A DNA stretch of 64,000 nt from Gottfriedia sp002574545. GTDB taxonomy: Bacteria > Bacillota > Bacilli > Bacillales > Bacillaceae_G. Below the pieces are notes generated by a model. It saw nothing but the letters and a program-made list of their open reading frames with translations. It ran no database searches and had not been told where the DNA came from. The stretch lies in assembly GCA_052180195.1 (NCBI GenBank), contig CP197469.1. The stretch is one strand, 5' to 3'. Of this stretch, positions 25,066 to 34,537 are shown piece by piece. How positions within the stretch are numbered: the stretch's first letter is position 1; each line of letters opens with the position of its first letter. The translations under genes and the position numbers were made by a program.

Positions 25066-28000
25066 TTACTTCAATCCAAAAGCTTTAATAATATCTTGAT
25101 TAATACTATTACCTGCATCATCCCAAGCACTTGCTCTTAATGAAACAGAAGTTGCCTTTTTACGGTTTTCAATTCTAGCTTTCCAGCCGTCTTTTTCACG
25201 AGTTAAATCGACTAGTTCCCAAGACTTGCCTTCATCATATGAAACTTCTAATGTTGCACCTTTCATTTTACCGTTTCCTGGTGCACCAGCTACTTGGATT
25301 GCTTTCATTTCTAGATCGATCCAATGACCTGATTTTGCATTACCATTCATGTCAGTTTCTACATTGTAATCAAGTGAGATTAATGGAAGTTCTGTTTTAT
25401 CTTCTTGCTCTTTAGACCAGAATGTAAACTCTGTATGTGTTTTTACAGAATTATCGAAGCGTTGTGGATCGCGCCATGCATCAGTCACTACTTTATACTG
25501 CGTATTTGCAGTTGGGTATTCGTTAAATGAGTAGATTGCTTGTCCTTGCGCTTCTTTTACTAGTTTTGATCCTTGGTAAAGTTTTATTGTTTGTGAACCT
25601 GGATAATTAGTTTCTGAACCTGTGCTTCCTACTCCAGAATCAGCCCATGCAGGAATGTTGATGACTAAGTTGTTTCCTGTACGATAAGGTTTCCAGAAAC
25701 CATCACCTAAACGAGGACGAGCAATTGGTGAGAACCACTCTTCATCTAATGTTTGTCCTGGTTTGTATGTTGCTTTTGGTTGGCGTACTTCCCAAGCAGC
25801 ATCTAGCATACTAGCTTGATGATACCAAGAAGTGCCTTTTTGTGCAGAAACCCATTCAGTTCGAACTGATGGTAGATTTAATTTAAATTGGAAACCTACG
25901 CCATTTGGTCGGTATGATGGAATATCCCAACGGAATTCACCACCTGCTTGAGGCTGGTCTGATTTATATTCAGCATTAATTTTTACAAGCTCGCTTGCTT
26001 TAGGTGAATACGTTAAGTCTTTTGGAATTCCATTTTCATGGTTGTCAACAAGATCATAAACGTATTTCGTATTAGGAGTACCTTTTACGTCAAGTTTTGC
26101 CTTATTGGACTTCGCAGCTTCAATCAGTTTTTCACCTTCTGTTTGACTGATCGCTACAACTGCGATTGGAGAATCTGAAAGTGACCAATCTTCATTTTCA
26201 ATTCCAACATATTCACTAATCTCTTCTGGTCCATCATTTACAGTAATAACTAGTTTTGCACCTGCTGCATATGCTGCTGCTGAGCGTTCCATACCAGTTA
26301 CTTCATCACTTCGATCAACGATAACCGCCTTACCTTTAACATTTAATCCTTTATAATCTGCTTGCGCACCTTTACCTACATAAACTGCGTCTAGTTTGTA
26401 TTTTCCATCTAGTAATGTGCTTCCAGCTTGTGGGATATCATCTAATTCGGTGCCTTTGAAATTAATTGTCATGAATGGTTCCATCAATCTCCAACGAGTA
26501 TTAAATGCAAATTTTCCATTTTTCACGTTCTTAATTGGCTCAGCATACATCTTATCAACTGTAACCGGCATCACATAGATGTCACTAACATTGTTGCCAT
26601 CAATTTCACGGTAATATTCCATTTTTCTAAAACTTGCTTCTGTTTTATTTGGTACGTTTGCTGTAATCTCATTGGCTTTACGTGCATCCAATGTAACAGT
26701 TTGTGGACCATTTAAATTAATTTCAGGATTTCCTACAAGTGCAACACCAGCGTGGTCAGTATCTGTATCGACATCCATCATTGACACTGCAGAATAAGTT
26801 CCTGGCTTTAGACGCAATTCTGTTGTACCGTTAACAGCAATAAATTCAGGAATACCATCTGGACCGAGTAGATTGATATACGCTAAAGTAGGATTACCGT
26901 CTCGTCCAATTGCTTTTAGCGTTAATGGATATCTTTCCTCTTCTTTAATCATCGCTAATGCAGTATGCACAACTGTTTTCCCATCAATATTTGCAGAAAT
27001 CTGACCTTGATAGCGTTGGCCATTAGCACCAACGTTTGGATCAAGTGTAACAGTAACTTTTGCACTACCTTTTGCTGGTACAGTTACCTTGTTCGATGAA
27101 AGTTTAAATAAACCTGCAGGTGCATCTGCATCATTATTATCAGTAATTTTCGCTGATAGATCTAACGTCACAGGCTGATCACTGTCGTTAGTGTACGTAA
27201 TTGTTTTCTCTTTCAATCCATCATTTTCATGTGGCCAAGCATAGAAACCAAAATCAAGTGAACCAGTCGCACGCAAATCTCCAAGAGTTGCTGCTACAAC
27301 ATCAAGTCGTCCAGTTCCACCTTCTAACGGCTTAATATCATCTAATTTTTTAGTTGTACTCATTAATGCATCTTTCAGCTGTGCGCCTGTCCAATCAGGA
27401 TGGCGTTGTGAAAGGATTGCAGCCGCTCCGGCTACATGCGGCGTAGCCATCGACGTACCACTCATCGAAAGATAAGAACCGCTACCTTGCGTTGAATATT
27501 GAGAACGTGCGGCTGTAATATTTACACCTGGTGCTGTCAGATCAGGCTTTAATCCTTCACTACCAAAACGTGGTCCTTTTGATGAGAAGTAAGCAAGATA
27601 ATCTGATTTGTCAACTGCACCAACTGTAAGTGCCGCATCCGCTGACCCAGGAGAACCGATTCCTTCCCCCCCTGTATTACCAGCCGCAATAACGAACAGC
27701 GAGCCAGTCTCTTCACTTAAATTATTAACTGCTTGTGCCATCGGATCTGTGCCATCACTTGACTCATCGCTTCCTAAACTCATGCTTACAATTTTGGCAT
27801 TATGTGCAGCCCATTCCATCCCATCAATAATCCACGAATCAAGTCCAAAACCATCATTACTTAACACTTTTCCTACTAATAGACTTGCTCCTGGAGCTAC
27901 ACCTTTATATTTTCCATCTGATGCTGCCCCCGTTCCGAGTACAGTAGATGCAACATGGGTACCGTGTGCATGGTAGTCACGTACATCTTCACCAGGAACA

Positions 28001-28824
28001 AAGCTTTTTGTTTCTTTTATTTGACCAGCTACATCTGGATGTTCAGCATCGATTCCAGTGTCAAGAACTGCTACTTTTACGCCACTTCCGTTGTAACCAG
28101 CATTCCAAGCAGTAGGTGCCCCAATTTGTGGAACACTTTGCTCAAGCGTTGCTTTAACACGTCCATCTAACCAAATTTTTTCTATTCCAGGTGTAACGAA
28201 TGACTTTGTAGATTTTGTAGAATCTGCAGATTTTATATTTTTCTTAACATCTTGCCAAAACTCTTTTGTATCCTTCTTATCTGCAGAAAGCGCAGCACCA
28301 TTAATACTTTCAAGTTCATGTGTTTTCGTTGAAGCTTTTAATGCCGGTTTCACGCTTGAGCGAGTTTTTGACTCTGAATATTGTACGATTACAGGTAATG
28401 TCTTTTGAGAAGCATCATCATATCCATCTGCAATTAGTGCAGTGATATTGAATAAATCTCGATCTAAAGTACCAGAAGCTAAATAAGGCATCGCTTGTTT
28501 TGGAATAACATATGTATCCTTATTCACAGTCATGATATGCGAACCACCATCAGCTTTATCCGCTGGCTCGACACTGATCACACTTTGTCCATCCGCAAAC
28601 TCTGTAACAGTAACTACATCACCTGTAATAAGAGTAATCACATGCTTCCCTGTACTTGCTTTTGTGTTAATCCCTTGAAGATTCGTTTCTACAGCATTAC
28701 TATTTGTTAAATTTGAAACATTATTGCCTGTCCCAGCAGCTAACGCTTGAAAAGTTGGAACAGCAATAAGAGCTGTCGTCATCATCGCAGTAACATACTT
28801 ATTTAACCTAGGCTTTCCTGTCAT
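25066..28824 (-). CDS. Large secreted S8 subtilisin-like protease
   Basis: 1252 residues. Signal peptide ends near AALAA-type residues (about 31), a long propeptide region follows, and the catalytic domain has VAVLDTGIDAEHPD (Asp about 255), DYHAHGTHVAST (His about 287), oxyanion FVIAAGNTGG and SLSGTSMATPHVAGAA-like SMSGTSMATPHVAGAA for Ser (about 460). A PA-type insert (VIVDRSDEVTGMERSAAAYAAG) and several beta-rich C-terminal domains of unknown role follow. ATG at 28824 is chosen for GGGGAG; an upstream start is unlikely. Length and the ITLITGDVVTVTEF propeptide motif resemble large actinobacterial S8 proteases. Acts outside the cell. Confidence 0.9.
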   Translation of the reverse strand: MTGKPRLNKYVTAMMTTALIAVPTFQALAAGTGNNVSNLTNSNAVETNLQGINTKASTGKHVITLITGDVVTVTEFADGQSVISVEPADKADGGSHIMTVNKDTYVIPKQAMPYLASGTLDRDLFNITALIADGYDDASQKTLPVIVQYSESKTRSSVKPALKASTKTHELESINGAALSADKKDTKEFWQDVKKNIKSADSTKSTKSFVTPGIEKIWLDGRVKATLEQSVPQIGAPTAWNAGYNGSGVKVAVLDTGIDAEHPDVAGQIKETKSFVPGEDVRDYHAHGTHVASTVLGTGAASDGKYKGVAPGASLLVGKVLSNDGFGLDSWIIDGMEWAAHNAKIVSMSLGSDESSDGTDPMAQAVNNLSEETGSLFVIAAGNTGGEGIGSPGSADAALTVGAVDKSDYLAYFSSKGPRFGSEGLKPDLTAPGVNITAARSQYSTQGSGSYLSMSGTSMATPHVAGAAAILSQRHPDWTGAQLKDALMSTTKKLDDIKPLEGGTGRLDVVAATLGDLRATGSLDFGFYAWPHENDGLKEKTITYTNDSDQPVTLDLSAKITDNNDADAPAGLFKLSSNKVTVPAKGSAKVTVTLDPNVGANGQRYQGQISANIDGKTVVHTALAMIKEEERYPLTLKAIGRDGNPTLAYINLLGPDGIPEFIAVNGTTELRLKPGTYSAVSMMDVDTDTDHAGVALVGNPEINLNGPQTVTLDARKANEITANVPNKTEASFRKMEYYREIDGNNVSDIYVMPVTVDKMYAEPIKNVKNGKFAFNTRWRLMEPFMTINFKGTELDDIPQAGSTLLDGKYKLDAVYVGKGAQADYKGLNVKGKAVIVDRSDEVTGMERSAAAYAAGAKLVITVNDGPEEISEYVGIENEDWSLSDSPIAVVAISQTEGEKLIEAAKSNKAKLDVKGTPNTKYVYDLVDNHENGIPKDLTYSPKASELVKINAEYKSDQPQAGGEFRWDIPSYRPNGVGFQFKLNLPSVRTEWVSAQKGTSWYHQASMLDAAWEVRQPKATYKPGQTLDEEWFSPIARPRLGDGFWKPYRTGNNLVINIPAWADSGVGSTGSETNYPGSQTIKLYQGSKLVKEAQGQAIYSFNEYPTANTQYKVVTDAWRDPQRFDNSVKTHTEFTFWSKEQEDKTELPLISLDYNVETDMNGNAKSGHWIDLEMKAIQVAGAPGNGKMKGATLEVSYDEGKSWELVDLTREKDGWKARIENRKKATSVSLRASAWDDAGNSINQDIIKAFGLK

Positions 28825-29182
28825 CTTACACTCCCCTATTCTGATAAAATAAAAAAAGCGACTTCTCATATGAATCTATTAAAATCGATTTTAATCGTTC
28901 ATATTCAAACCACTTTAAAAAAGCACTCTACATTATCAAAATATAAAGAATATTCAATCATCGGTCAATTGGGTTATTCAAGCCCTGATTTATCAACTTT
29001 TTATTAAAACCGACAAATTTTTCAATTATTTTTGAATGATATTAACCCACCTTTTTTCACGAAATAAATGGATAGTTGTTTTCTTTTCAAAATCCTTTCT
29101 AGTTAGATAAACCTATCAATAAATACTAGAAAAATAGAAAAACTAGAATAAAATACCTATAAATGCTTTGCTTTCTAGCGAA
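28825..29182. other. Intergenic, no gene recognised
   Basis: Promoter region of the S8 gene (minus) and end region of the 29183 gene (minus). No ORF or repeat stands out. Confidence 0.4.
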
Positions 29183-29716
29183 CTACTTTCTTTTATAGCC
29201 AAATCCTGTAGTGATTAAACAAGAAAGAAATGCAACGATAGAGACTATTAATCCTAGCATTAATCCCAAATCCCGCATAAACAAATCTTCACCTGGATAA
29301 GCTTCTAGAGTTAATCTCCAATATAGAAACAAAATTGATAAAAAAACATAAAAACTACTTCCTATGATACTCATTTTAATCCGGTTTACATTCGTACCTT
29401 GCCATGCTTTACTGACGATTATCCATAAAAAGAAACTTGCAAAGACAGCCAAAACCATTACCAGCAAATGGAGATATGGGATTTGTAGATCCGTTAATAG
29501 ATAAAAATAAAGGACTAGACAAGTAGTAAAAAACAGCATTGCATTCATAATAAACAAGAAAATTCCTGACATCAAATGATTTTGAAACCAACTAGCACTT
29601 TGCAATTTAAAAACAAGTTTATTATGATCATCAAGCATGAAGGATACTTTATCTCTTTTAAATAGAATGGTACAAACTACAATAAAAACGAGCAATAAAA
29701 ATAGAGTCAATGGCAT
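29183..29716 (-). CDS. Membrane protein of unknown function
   Basis: 177 residues with five hydrophobic segments (about 2-20, 49-72, 80-102, 117-137, 153-172). Polar loops are short. GGAGG precedes the ATG. No family recognised; its neighbours do not suggest a role. Confidence 0.6.
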   Translation of the reverse strand: MPLTLFLLLVFIVVCTILFKRDKVSFMLDDHNKLVFKLQSASWFQNHLMSGIFLFIMNAMLFFTTCLVLYFYLLTDLQIPYLHLLVMVLAVFASFFLWIIVSKAWQGTNVNRIKMSIIGSSFYVFLSILFLYWRLTLEAYPGEDLFMRDLGLMLGLIVSIVAFLSCLITTGFGYKRK

Positions 29717-29913
29717 AATACCTCCACATTCTAAGTCTACTAATTAGTATAAAAGAAATATCTTCTAGGAGAGTAACAAATTATGTAATTTATATGAAAA
29801 AAGCAATAGAGAAGCCTTGCTAATTAAAATAAAAAAGAATGAAAGATAAACTGATATTCCAGATTTTATCCTCATTCCTATAATTTCTGAATTTTATTCC
29901 CGCTTCAAACCAA

Positions 29914-30657
29914 TCACTCAATATTACTGACCTCCAAAACAATTTCAATCTTCCGCTTTTTCTTCTCAATCATTCTAGCAATAAATTCACTAAAATCATC
30001 TTTTTGGCTTTTTTGATTTTTATTTGTATCACCGCTAATTGCAGCTATTCGATACAGGATCTTCAATTGTTCCATATGCTCATTTAGACTCATATTTGAT
30101 AAGTCCTCATACTGTTCAATGAGTCTTTTTCTAAAAATTATTTCTAAGTCATCGTTTGTGGCTGTTTCGTTTGAAGTATTTTTTCGAATATAAATTTTAT
30201 CTGTAAATAATTTATCGGAGCCTCTTTTAGCAATAAATGGGATATATCGATTTTGCTCGGGGATATAGATGATGAAGAAGGTTTTACCACTAAAATATCC
30301 ATACATTTCATTCTCGTCGTAATCAATTTGTTGGAGATGATAAGTTAGAATAGAAGGTAAATAGCCATTTAATTTTCTTTGAAAATCGGTTGGATCCTTT
30401 AACTCTTCTTTCAGAATTCCGACTGGGTGATTATCATCATTTACGCCAAAAATAATTGACCCTCCACCAGAATTCGCCATTGCAATTATTAATTTTGCAA
30501 TTTGGTCTTCTCTAACGAAAGTTTCTTTAAAATCCAATGCATTATTTTCGCCAAAAGATTGTTCAATCAGATTTTTAAGAGAAGCAATATCAAAATTCTT
30601 GTCTGCATAATTAAATGTATTTAGAAATTCCTGCTTATAAATCGGCCTTTTAACCAT
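29914..30657 (-). CDS. AlbA_2/Schlafen-type nucleotide-binding protein
   Basis: 247 residues. The core SGGGSIIFGVNDDNHPVGIL is the AlbA_2 (ATP-binding, divergent AAA-4) signature, preceded by ALDFKETFVREDQIAKLIIA. The C-terminal third is Lys-rich with no clear HTH. AGGTGG before ATG 30657 is preferred to ATG 30675. This domain occurs in defence, regulatory and Schlafen-like proteins. It is next upstream-downstream partner of the RelA/SpoT-like gene, separated by a terminator, so not clearly one operon. Confidence 0.75.
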   Translation of the reverse strand: MVKRPIYKQEFLNTFNYADKNFDIASLKNLIEQSFGENNALDFKETFVREDQIAKLIIAMANSGGGSIIFGVNDDNHPVGILKEELKDPTDFQRKLNGYLPSILTYHLQQIDYDENEMYGYFSGKTFFIIYIPEQNRYIPFIAKRGSDKLFTDKIYIRKNTSNETATNDDLEIIFRKRLIEQYEDLSNMSLNEHMEQLKILYRIAAISGDTNKNQKSQKDDFSEFIARMIEKKKRKIEIVLEVSNIE

Positions 30658-30799
30658 AATTCCACCTAGTTTCATATTTTTTATAATCTAAACTAGATCT
30701 TGTTATTACATATAATGTTAGGAAAAAAGAAATGGCACCTAAAAAATCGCAGAAATTTTTCTGGTAAAAAACTACAAATTTATCCTTTCTTAATTTGCA

Positions 30800-30831
30800 A
30801 AAAAAGCCAAAGCATAATGCCTTGGCCTCTT
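30800..30831 (-). terminator. Rho-independent terminator
   Basis: GCCAAGGCA / TGCTTTGGC hairpin followed by TTTTTTT on the minus strand, after the RelA/SpoT-like gene. Confidence 0.8.
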
Positions 30832-30842
30832 TTAACAATTAT

Positions 30843-31799
30843 CTAAAAGTCGCTAGGAAATATTCTTCGTTTAAAGTGATATTCAACTGAGCGATTATTA
30901 AAAAGATTACTATAATTTACTTTAATCTTTTTAACTTCTAATTGCTTAATTTTCTCTTCTAACGACTTCTTATCCCCATCAGTTAATTTTCCATCCCCTG
31001 ACAAACTAGAAATTTCATCTAATAATTCCTGAATCCTTTCATCACGAAATTCTTTTTCTTCGTTTTGTTGATAGATTGTCATCTTTGTATGAAGAATTGA
31101 ATTGACCAATTCGTCAGCCCCACCAGAAAGCCTATTTAAGATTAAAAGCTGTTCATTTAAAATCTCATTATCTAAATCATAAGGATACCTTAGTTGATGA
31201 TCAATTTCGCTCCAGCCTTCTTCAAATATTGTTCTCACTTGAATTTCAGCTAAATAATTTACTTTTGTCATTTGCGATTTAATGACATAATGCCATGATC
31301 GATATCCGGCATCATGAACTAAAAACTGAAACTTTTCCTCTTCAATATGCTGTTCGCTTGTCATATCACCGAGGCGATGATAAATAGTCGCTTTTTCATG
31401 TAGATTCCAATTTTGTCTAATTGTTTTGTCTATATCTGCAGCTTGGTATTTATACAAATGTAATGCTCTTATTCCAATTAGATCCGTGATTTCTGTTTTA
31501 TAATTCGAAACATTTATTTCATATGATGAGTCTGATTTTTTACCTTTAATCGTCTTTCGAATAATCTTTTCTATTAAATGGTCAGGATATTTTATTCGCG
31601 ATTTCACAGTATGAATTTCAGGATTTTTACGGAGTATTTCCGAAATAAAGGTAGCTACCGTTTCAAGATTCGGTATTTCTGAAATGTATTCATTATAAAT
31701 TTCTATATATTTTGACCAGTCTAAACAGTACTTTTCAAAATCCTGTTCATCAATTTTATATTTTTCAAAGAAGTACTTCTGATTCTTTATAAGGCCCAT
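30843..31799 (-). CDS. RelA/SpoT-domain (alarmone synthetase-like) protein
   Basis: 318 residues, synthetase domain at roughly 40-230 and no hydrolase, TGS or ACT domain. Key features remain: VKSRIKYPDHLIEKI (ATP-binding loop), ITDLIGIRALHLY (the Asp of the DxxGxR block), GYRSWHYVI (guanine-stacking Tyr) and AEIQVRTIFEEGWSEIDHQ (catalytic Glu, EIQ). ATG at 31799 with AAGGAG fits. It is neither RelP nor RelQ in length; it resembles single-domain proteins whose relatives include (p)ppGpp synthetases and toxSAS toxins. Its C-terminus is coiled. Confidence 0.8.
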   Translation of the reverse strand: MGLIKNQKYFFEKYKIDEQDFEKYCLDWSKYIEIYNEYISEIPNLETVATFISEILRKNPEIHTVKSRIKYPDHLIEKIIRKTIKGKKSDSSYEINVSNYKTEITDLIGIRALHLYKYQAADIDKTIRQNWNLHEKATIYHRLGDMTSEQHIEEEKFQFLVHDAGYRSWHYVIKSQMTKVNYLAEIQVRTIFEEGWSEIDHQLRYPYDLDNEILNEQLLILNRLSGGADELVNSILHTKMTIYQQNEEKEFRDERIQELLDEISSLSGDGKLTDGDKKSLEEKIKQLEVKKIKVNYSNLFNNRSVEYHFKRRIFPSDF

Positions 31800-31909
31800 G
31801 CGTTTTCTCCTTCTAACTTTTCCATAACCATATCCTACCATATTTTAGGAAGAAACATACTTTTTCAGCACTTTAATCTATTCAAAATATATATTTGTGA
31901 GGCACCCCT

Positions 31910-32030
31910 CAAAACACGAACAAACGACCTGATTATACGTTCGTAAAAAATCCATTTTTTTCAAAAAAACTACTTCCATAAGAATGGGTGTTCGTGTATA
32001 ATAAAATCATTCAAACAGAACAGAACATAC
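31910..32030 (+). promoter_or_regulatory. Promoter region with LexA-like and inverted elements
   Basis: ACACGAACA at 31920-31928 and TGTTCGTGT at 31988-31996 are inverted copies about 60 bases apart. AGAATGGGTGTTCG (31980-31993) is one base from the GAAC-N4-GTTC core of Gram-positive LexA boxes, and overlaps a TATAAT at 31997-32002 that would serve the small ORF at 32100. Confidence 0.35.
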
Positions 32031-32099
32031 AATCTTAAAAAAAAGAACAATTATCGCCTAAAAAAAGTTAAAAAATAGAACAAAGAGGAGATGTAAAAA

Positions 32100-32180
32100 A
32101 TGGAAATTATTATTTTATGTAGCGTCTTATTATCATGGTGTATTTTAGAAGGTTTCAACAAATTTGTTGTAAATCGTTAA
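32100..32180 (+). CDS. 26-residue hydrophobic peptide
   Basis: ATG at 32100 preceded by GAGGAG (32086-32091). The peptide has one membrane-spanning stretch (EIIILCSVLLSWCILEG) and the basic end NKFVVNR, of the size of small membrane peptides and type I toxins. It is backed by a promoter and followed by a terminator. No antisense RNA was seen. Confidence 0.4.
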   Translation: MEIIILCSVLLSWCILEGFNKFVVNR

Positions 32181-32235
32181 TAACTTTAATGAAATTTTTT
32201 ATTTTATGATACAAATGACAAACTTTTATAAATAA

Positions 32236-32278
32236 AAAAGTGCTCTTCTACTTTGAAAAAATAGTGAGCACTTTTTAG
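32236..32278. terminator. Bidirectional terminator
   Basis: AAAAAGTGCTC / GAGCACTTTTT stem serving the plus-strand small ORF and the minus-strand AbrB gene. Confidence 0.75.
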
Positions 32279-32284
32279 AGATTA

Positions 32285-32716
32285 TTATTTAGCTATGTAT
32301 TCTTGCAATTCCTTAATCAGTATTTCTGCTCCGCTTTTACTTACTACAATCTTTCCACTATCAAATGAGAAATTATTTTCATCAATAACTCCTGTTACCA
32401 TACAAGCATTATTAGAAACATATTGTTTAAGGATAATCCTTTGTTCCTCAATAAATACTTCAAATGGTTCATATTTATTTAGATTTAACATTTTTCTTAA
32501 TTCCTTTGGTAAAACAATTCTTCCTAAGTCATCTAGTTTTCTAACAATTCCACTTAGACCGGAATTTTCATCATATTTTGTAAGAATAATCATACCTTCT
32601 TCAAAATGAATTTCAAATGGAGCATTGTTCTCTAAATTCATTGTATTTCTTAGTTCTTTCGGTAGAACAATTCTTCCAAGATCGTCTAGTTTTCTAATAA
32701 TTCCAGTTGATTTCAT
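32285..32716 (-). CDS. AbrB-family regulator with two tandem DNA-binding domains
   Basis: 143 residues. Two SpoVT/AbrB swapped-hairpin domains lie in tandem: about 3-48 and 54-99, both with the same nineteen-residue core (GIxRKLDDLGRIVLPKELR). The tail 100-143 matches the usual AbrB C-terminal multimerisation segment (CMVTGVIDENNF, KIVVSKSGAEILIKELQ). Standard AbrB has one N-terminal domain and about 94 residues; here the domain is duplicated. The family represses transition-state genes (exoenzymes, competence). Good RBS. Confidence 0.85.
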   Translation of the reverse strand: MKSTGIIRKLDDLGRIVLPKELRNTMNLENNAPFEIHFEEGMIILTKYDENSGLSGIVRKLDDLGRIVLPKELRKMLNLNKYEPFEVFIEEQRIILKQYVSNNACMVTGVIDENNFSFDSGKIVVSKSGAEILIKELQEYIAK

Positions 32717-32939
32717 ACTTGCAACTCCCCATGTATTTCAATATCTTTATATACTCAATATAATTCTCTCTATATCTACATTGAGTTTAATTTAATAATA
32801 CCAAATTATTTTAATTTTCTCTCTACTTATATCGACTCATTTTTAAATATATTAATACAAATTATAAAAATTTTTTTCATACTTCTAAATTAACATTATA
32901 TTTACTCAATTTGTTTTAGTAAATTATGGAAATAAATCA

Positions 32940-32995
32940 AAAAAGAGATGAGTTAATCAAATGGTAACGAATTACCTAGAAAAACTCATCTCTTA
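32940..32995 (-). terminator. Rho-independent terminator
   Basis: AAGAGATGAGTT / AACTCATCTCTT stem downstream of the spore protein gene. Confidence 0.7.
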
Positions 32996-33006
32996 AAATT
33001 AATCTT

Positions 33007-33207
33007 TTATCTTGAATAACCACCGAGACTTTGTTCAGCCATTTGAACTAAACGTTTAGTAATCTCTCCACCTACTGAACCATTTGCACGAGACGTTGAA
33101 TCTGGACCTAAGTGTACTCCAAATTCTGTTGCAATTTCATACTTCATCTGTTCGATTGCAGATTCAGCATTTGGTGAAACATATTGATTTGAAGATCTGT
33201 TTGCCAT
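33007..33207 (-). CDS. Alpha/beta-type small acid-soluble spore protein
   Basis: 66 residues. The hallmark EIATEFGV cleavage site for GPR and the GSVGGEITKRLVQMAE DNA-binding helix region are present. These proteins coat spore DNA and are degraded on germination. Such genes are transcribed in the forespore by sigma-G; I did not find a clear sigma-G box. Its presence shows the organism makes endospores. Confidence 0.95.
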   Translation of the reverse strand: MANRSSNQYVSPNAESAIEQMKYEIATEFGVHLGPDSTSRANGSVGGEITKRLVQMAEQSLGGYSR

Positions 33208-33507
33208 GATATGTAGCCCCTTATAATAAAATTTTCTGATATGAACTATCAGATTGCTGTTAGTATTTCATATTGAATTTAAAATATTCATCATATAAAT
33301 ATTTCTATAACTTTTTTCATAATTCATCCGCAATTTTATAGCAAATAAAGTTTTTCTAGACAACGTTAAATCATACTGCAATAATTGTCATATTATTTCC
33401 CAAAAAAATAATTAATTGATAAATATGAATTAACCAATGCTATTCACACTTAAGGAGAACCTCCATATATTATATTGATATAATTCATTTTTTTGAAAGG
33501 TAGGTGT

Positions 33508-34452
33508 ATCAAAATAAGAGTAGATGGTATCTTTGAAGGAGGAGGAGTTCGAGGAATCGGACATGTTGGAGCTATTTGTGCTTTAGAAGAAGAAGGTTAT
33601 GAATGGGCACGTTTGGCAGGTACTTCTGCTGGAGCTATTGTTGCTACTCTTCTAGCATGTGGTTATACAGGTAAAGAATTAAAGGAAATTATGGATCGTC
33701 TAGATTATAAAAATTTTATTACAAAAACATGGTTGCACTATATTCCTTTAATCGGATTGGGATTAAATATCTTATTTAAAAATGGGTTATATAAAAATGA
33801 CTTTGAAGAAGAATGGTTAGAGTCTTTATTATCAAAAAAAGGCATTCGCTATTTCGATGATTTAGAAGAAGGAAAATTGAAAATCATTATTTCTGATATT
33901 AGTAATGGAAAAATGGTCGTTTTACCTGATGATTTACCTGATTACGGCTTGTCAGCAAAAGATATAACCATTGCACAAGCAGTAAGAATGAGTGGTACAA
34001 TACCCTTTTTCTTTCAACCAATTAAACTTAAAACTCCTAATTATAATTATCCAATATTAATTGTTGATGGTGGAATTTTAAGTAATTTTCCAATTTGGAT
34101 TTTCGATGACCATAAAGAATGGCCGACTTTTGGTTTTCGCTTAATTGATGAAGAAATTAATGCAAAGCCGCTGGATGCTCATAACCCAATCTCATTTTAC
34201 AAATCAATATTTATAACGATGAGACAAGCACACGACATTCGACATCTTACTACAGAAGTGAATGAACGAACAATAAAAATCCCAACTGGTGAAATATCAA
34301 GCACTGATTTCTATTTAACTAAAAAAGAAAAAGAAGCACTTTTCACAAATGGATACCAAGCCGCAAAAAAGTTTCTAGGAACTTGGGATTTTGAAAAGTA
34401 TAAACATAACTATCCACCTGTACCGAACTGTCATAAAGTGCATAGTCTGTAG
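33508..34452 (+). CDS. Patatin-like phospholipase
   Basis: About 314 residues. Oxyanion loop FEGGGVRGIGHVG near the start, nucleophile in GTSAGAIVATL, and the catalytic Asp in VDGGILSNFP are intact; about 310 residues fits the bacterial family. No signal peptide, so intracellular lipid acyl hydrolase. The frame opens at a TTG (33493) without an RBS; AAAGG lies seven bases before ATC at 33508, giving the natural N-terminus IKIRVDGIFEGGG, with no ATG or GTG anywhere near. A non-canonical ATC start is therefore the best fit. Confidence 0.8.
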   Translation: MKIRVDGIFEGGGVRGIGHVGAICALEEEGYEWARLAGTSAGAIVATLLACGYTGKELKEIMDRLDYKNFITKTWLHYIPLIGLGLNILFKNGLYKNDFEEEWLESLLSKKGIRYFDDLEEGKLKIIISDISNGKMVVLPDDLPDYGLSAKDITIAQAVRMSGTIPFFFQPIKLKTPNYNYPILIVDGGILSNFPIWIFDDHKEWPTFGFRLIDEEINAKPLDAHNPISFYKSIFITMRQAHDIRHLTTEVNERTIKIPTGEISSTDFYLTKKEKEALFTNGYQAAKKFLGTWDFEKYKHNYPPVPNCHKVHSL

Positions 34453-34456
34453 TAGC

Positions 34457-34509
34457 TAAAAAACGCAATCTTTTCTAGCTATTCATAGAAAAGATTGCGC
34501 TTTTTTGTT
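34457..34509 (+). terminator. Rho-independent terminator
   Basis: CGCAATCTTTTCTA / TAGAAAAGATTGCG perfect stem, eight-base loop, then TTTTTTG. Confidence 0.92.
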
Positions 34510-34537
34510 TTGTCTACTTCAGGTTCGTAAGGTTAAT

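Noticed and set aside
31916..31950. A second LexA box around the GAACAAACG sequence
   Set aside because: No GTTC half follows at the right distance.
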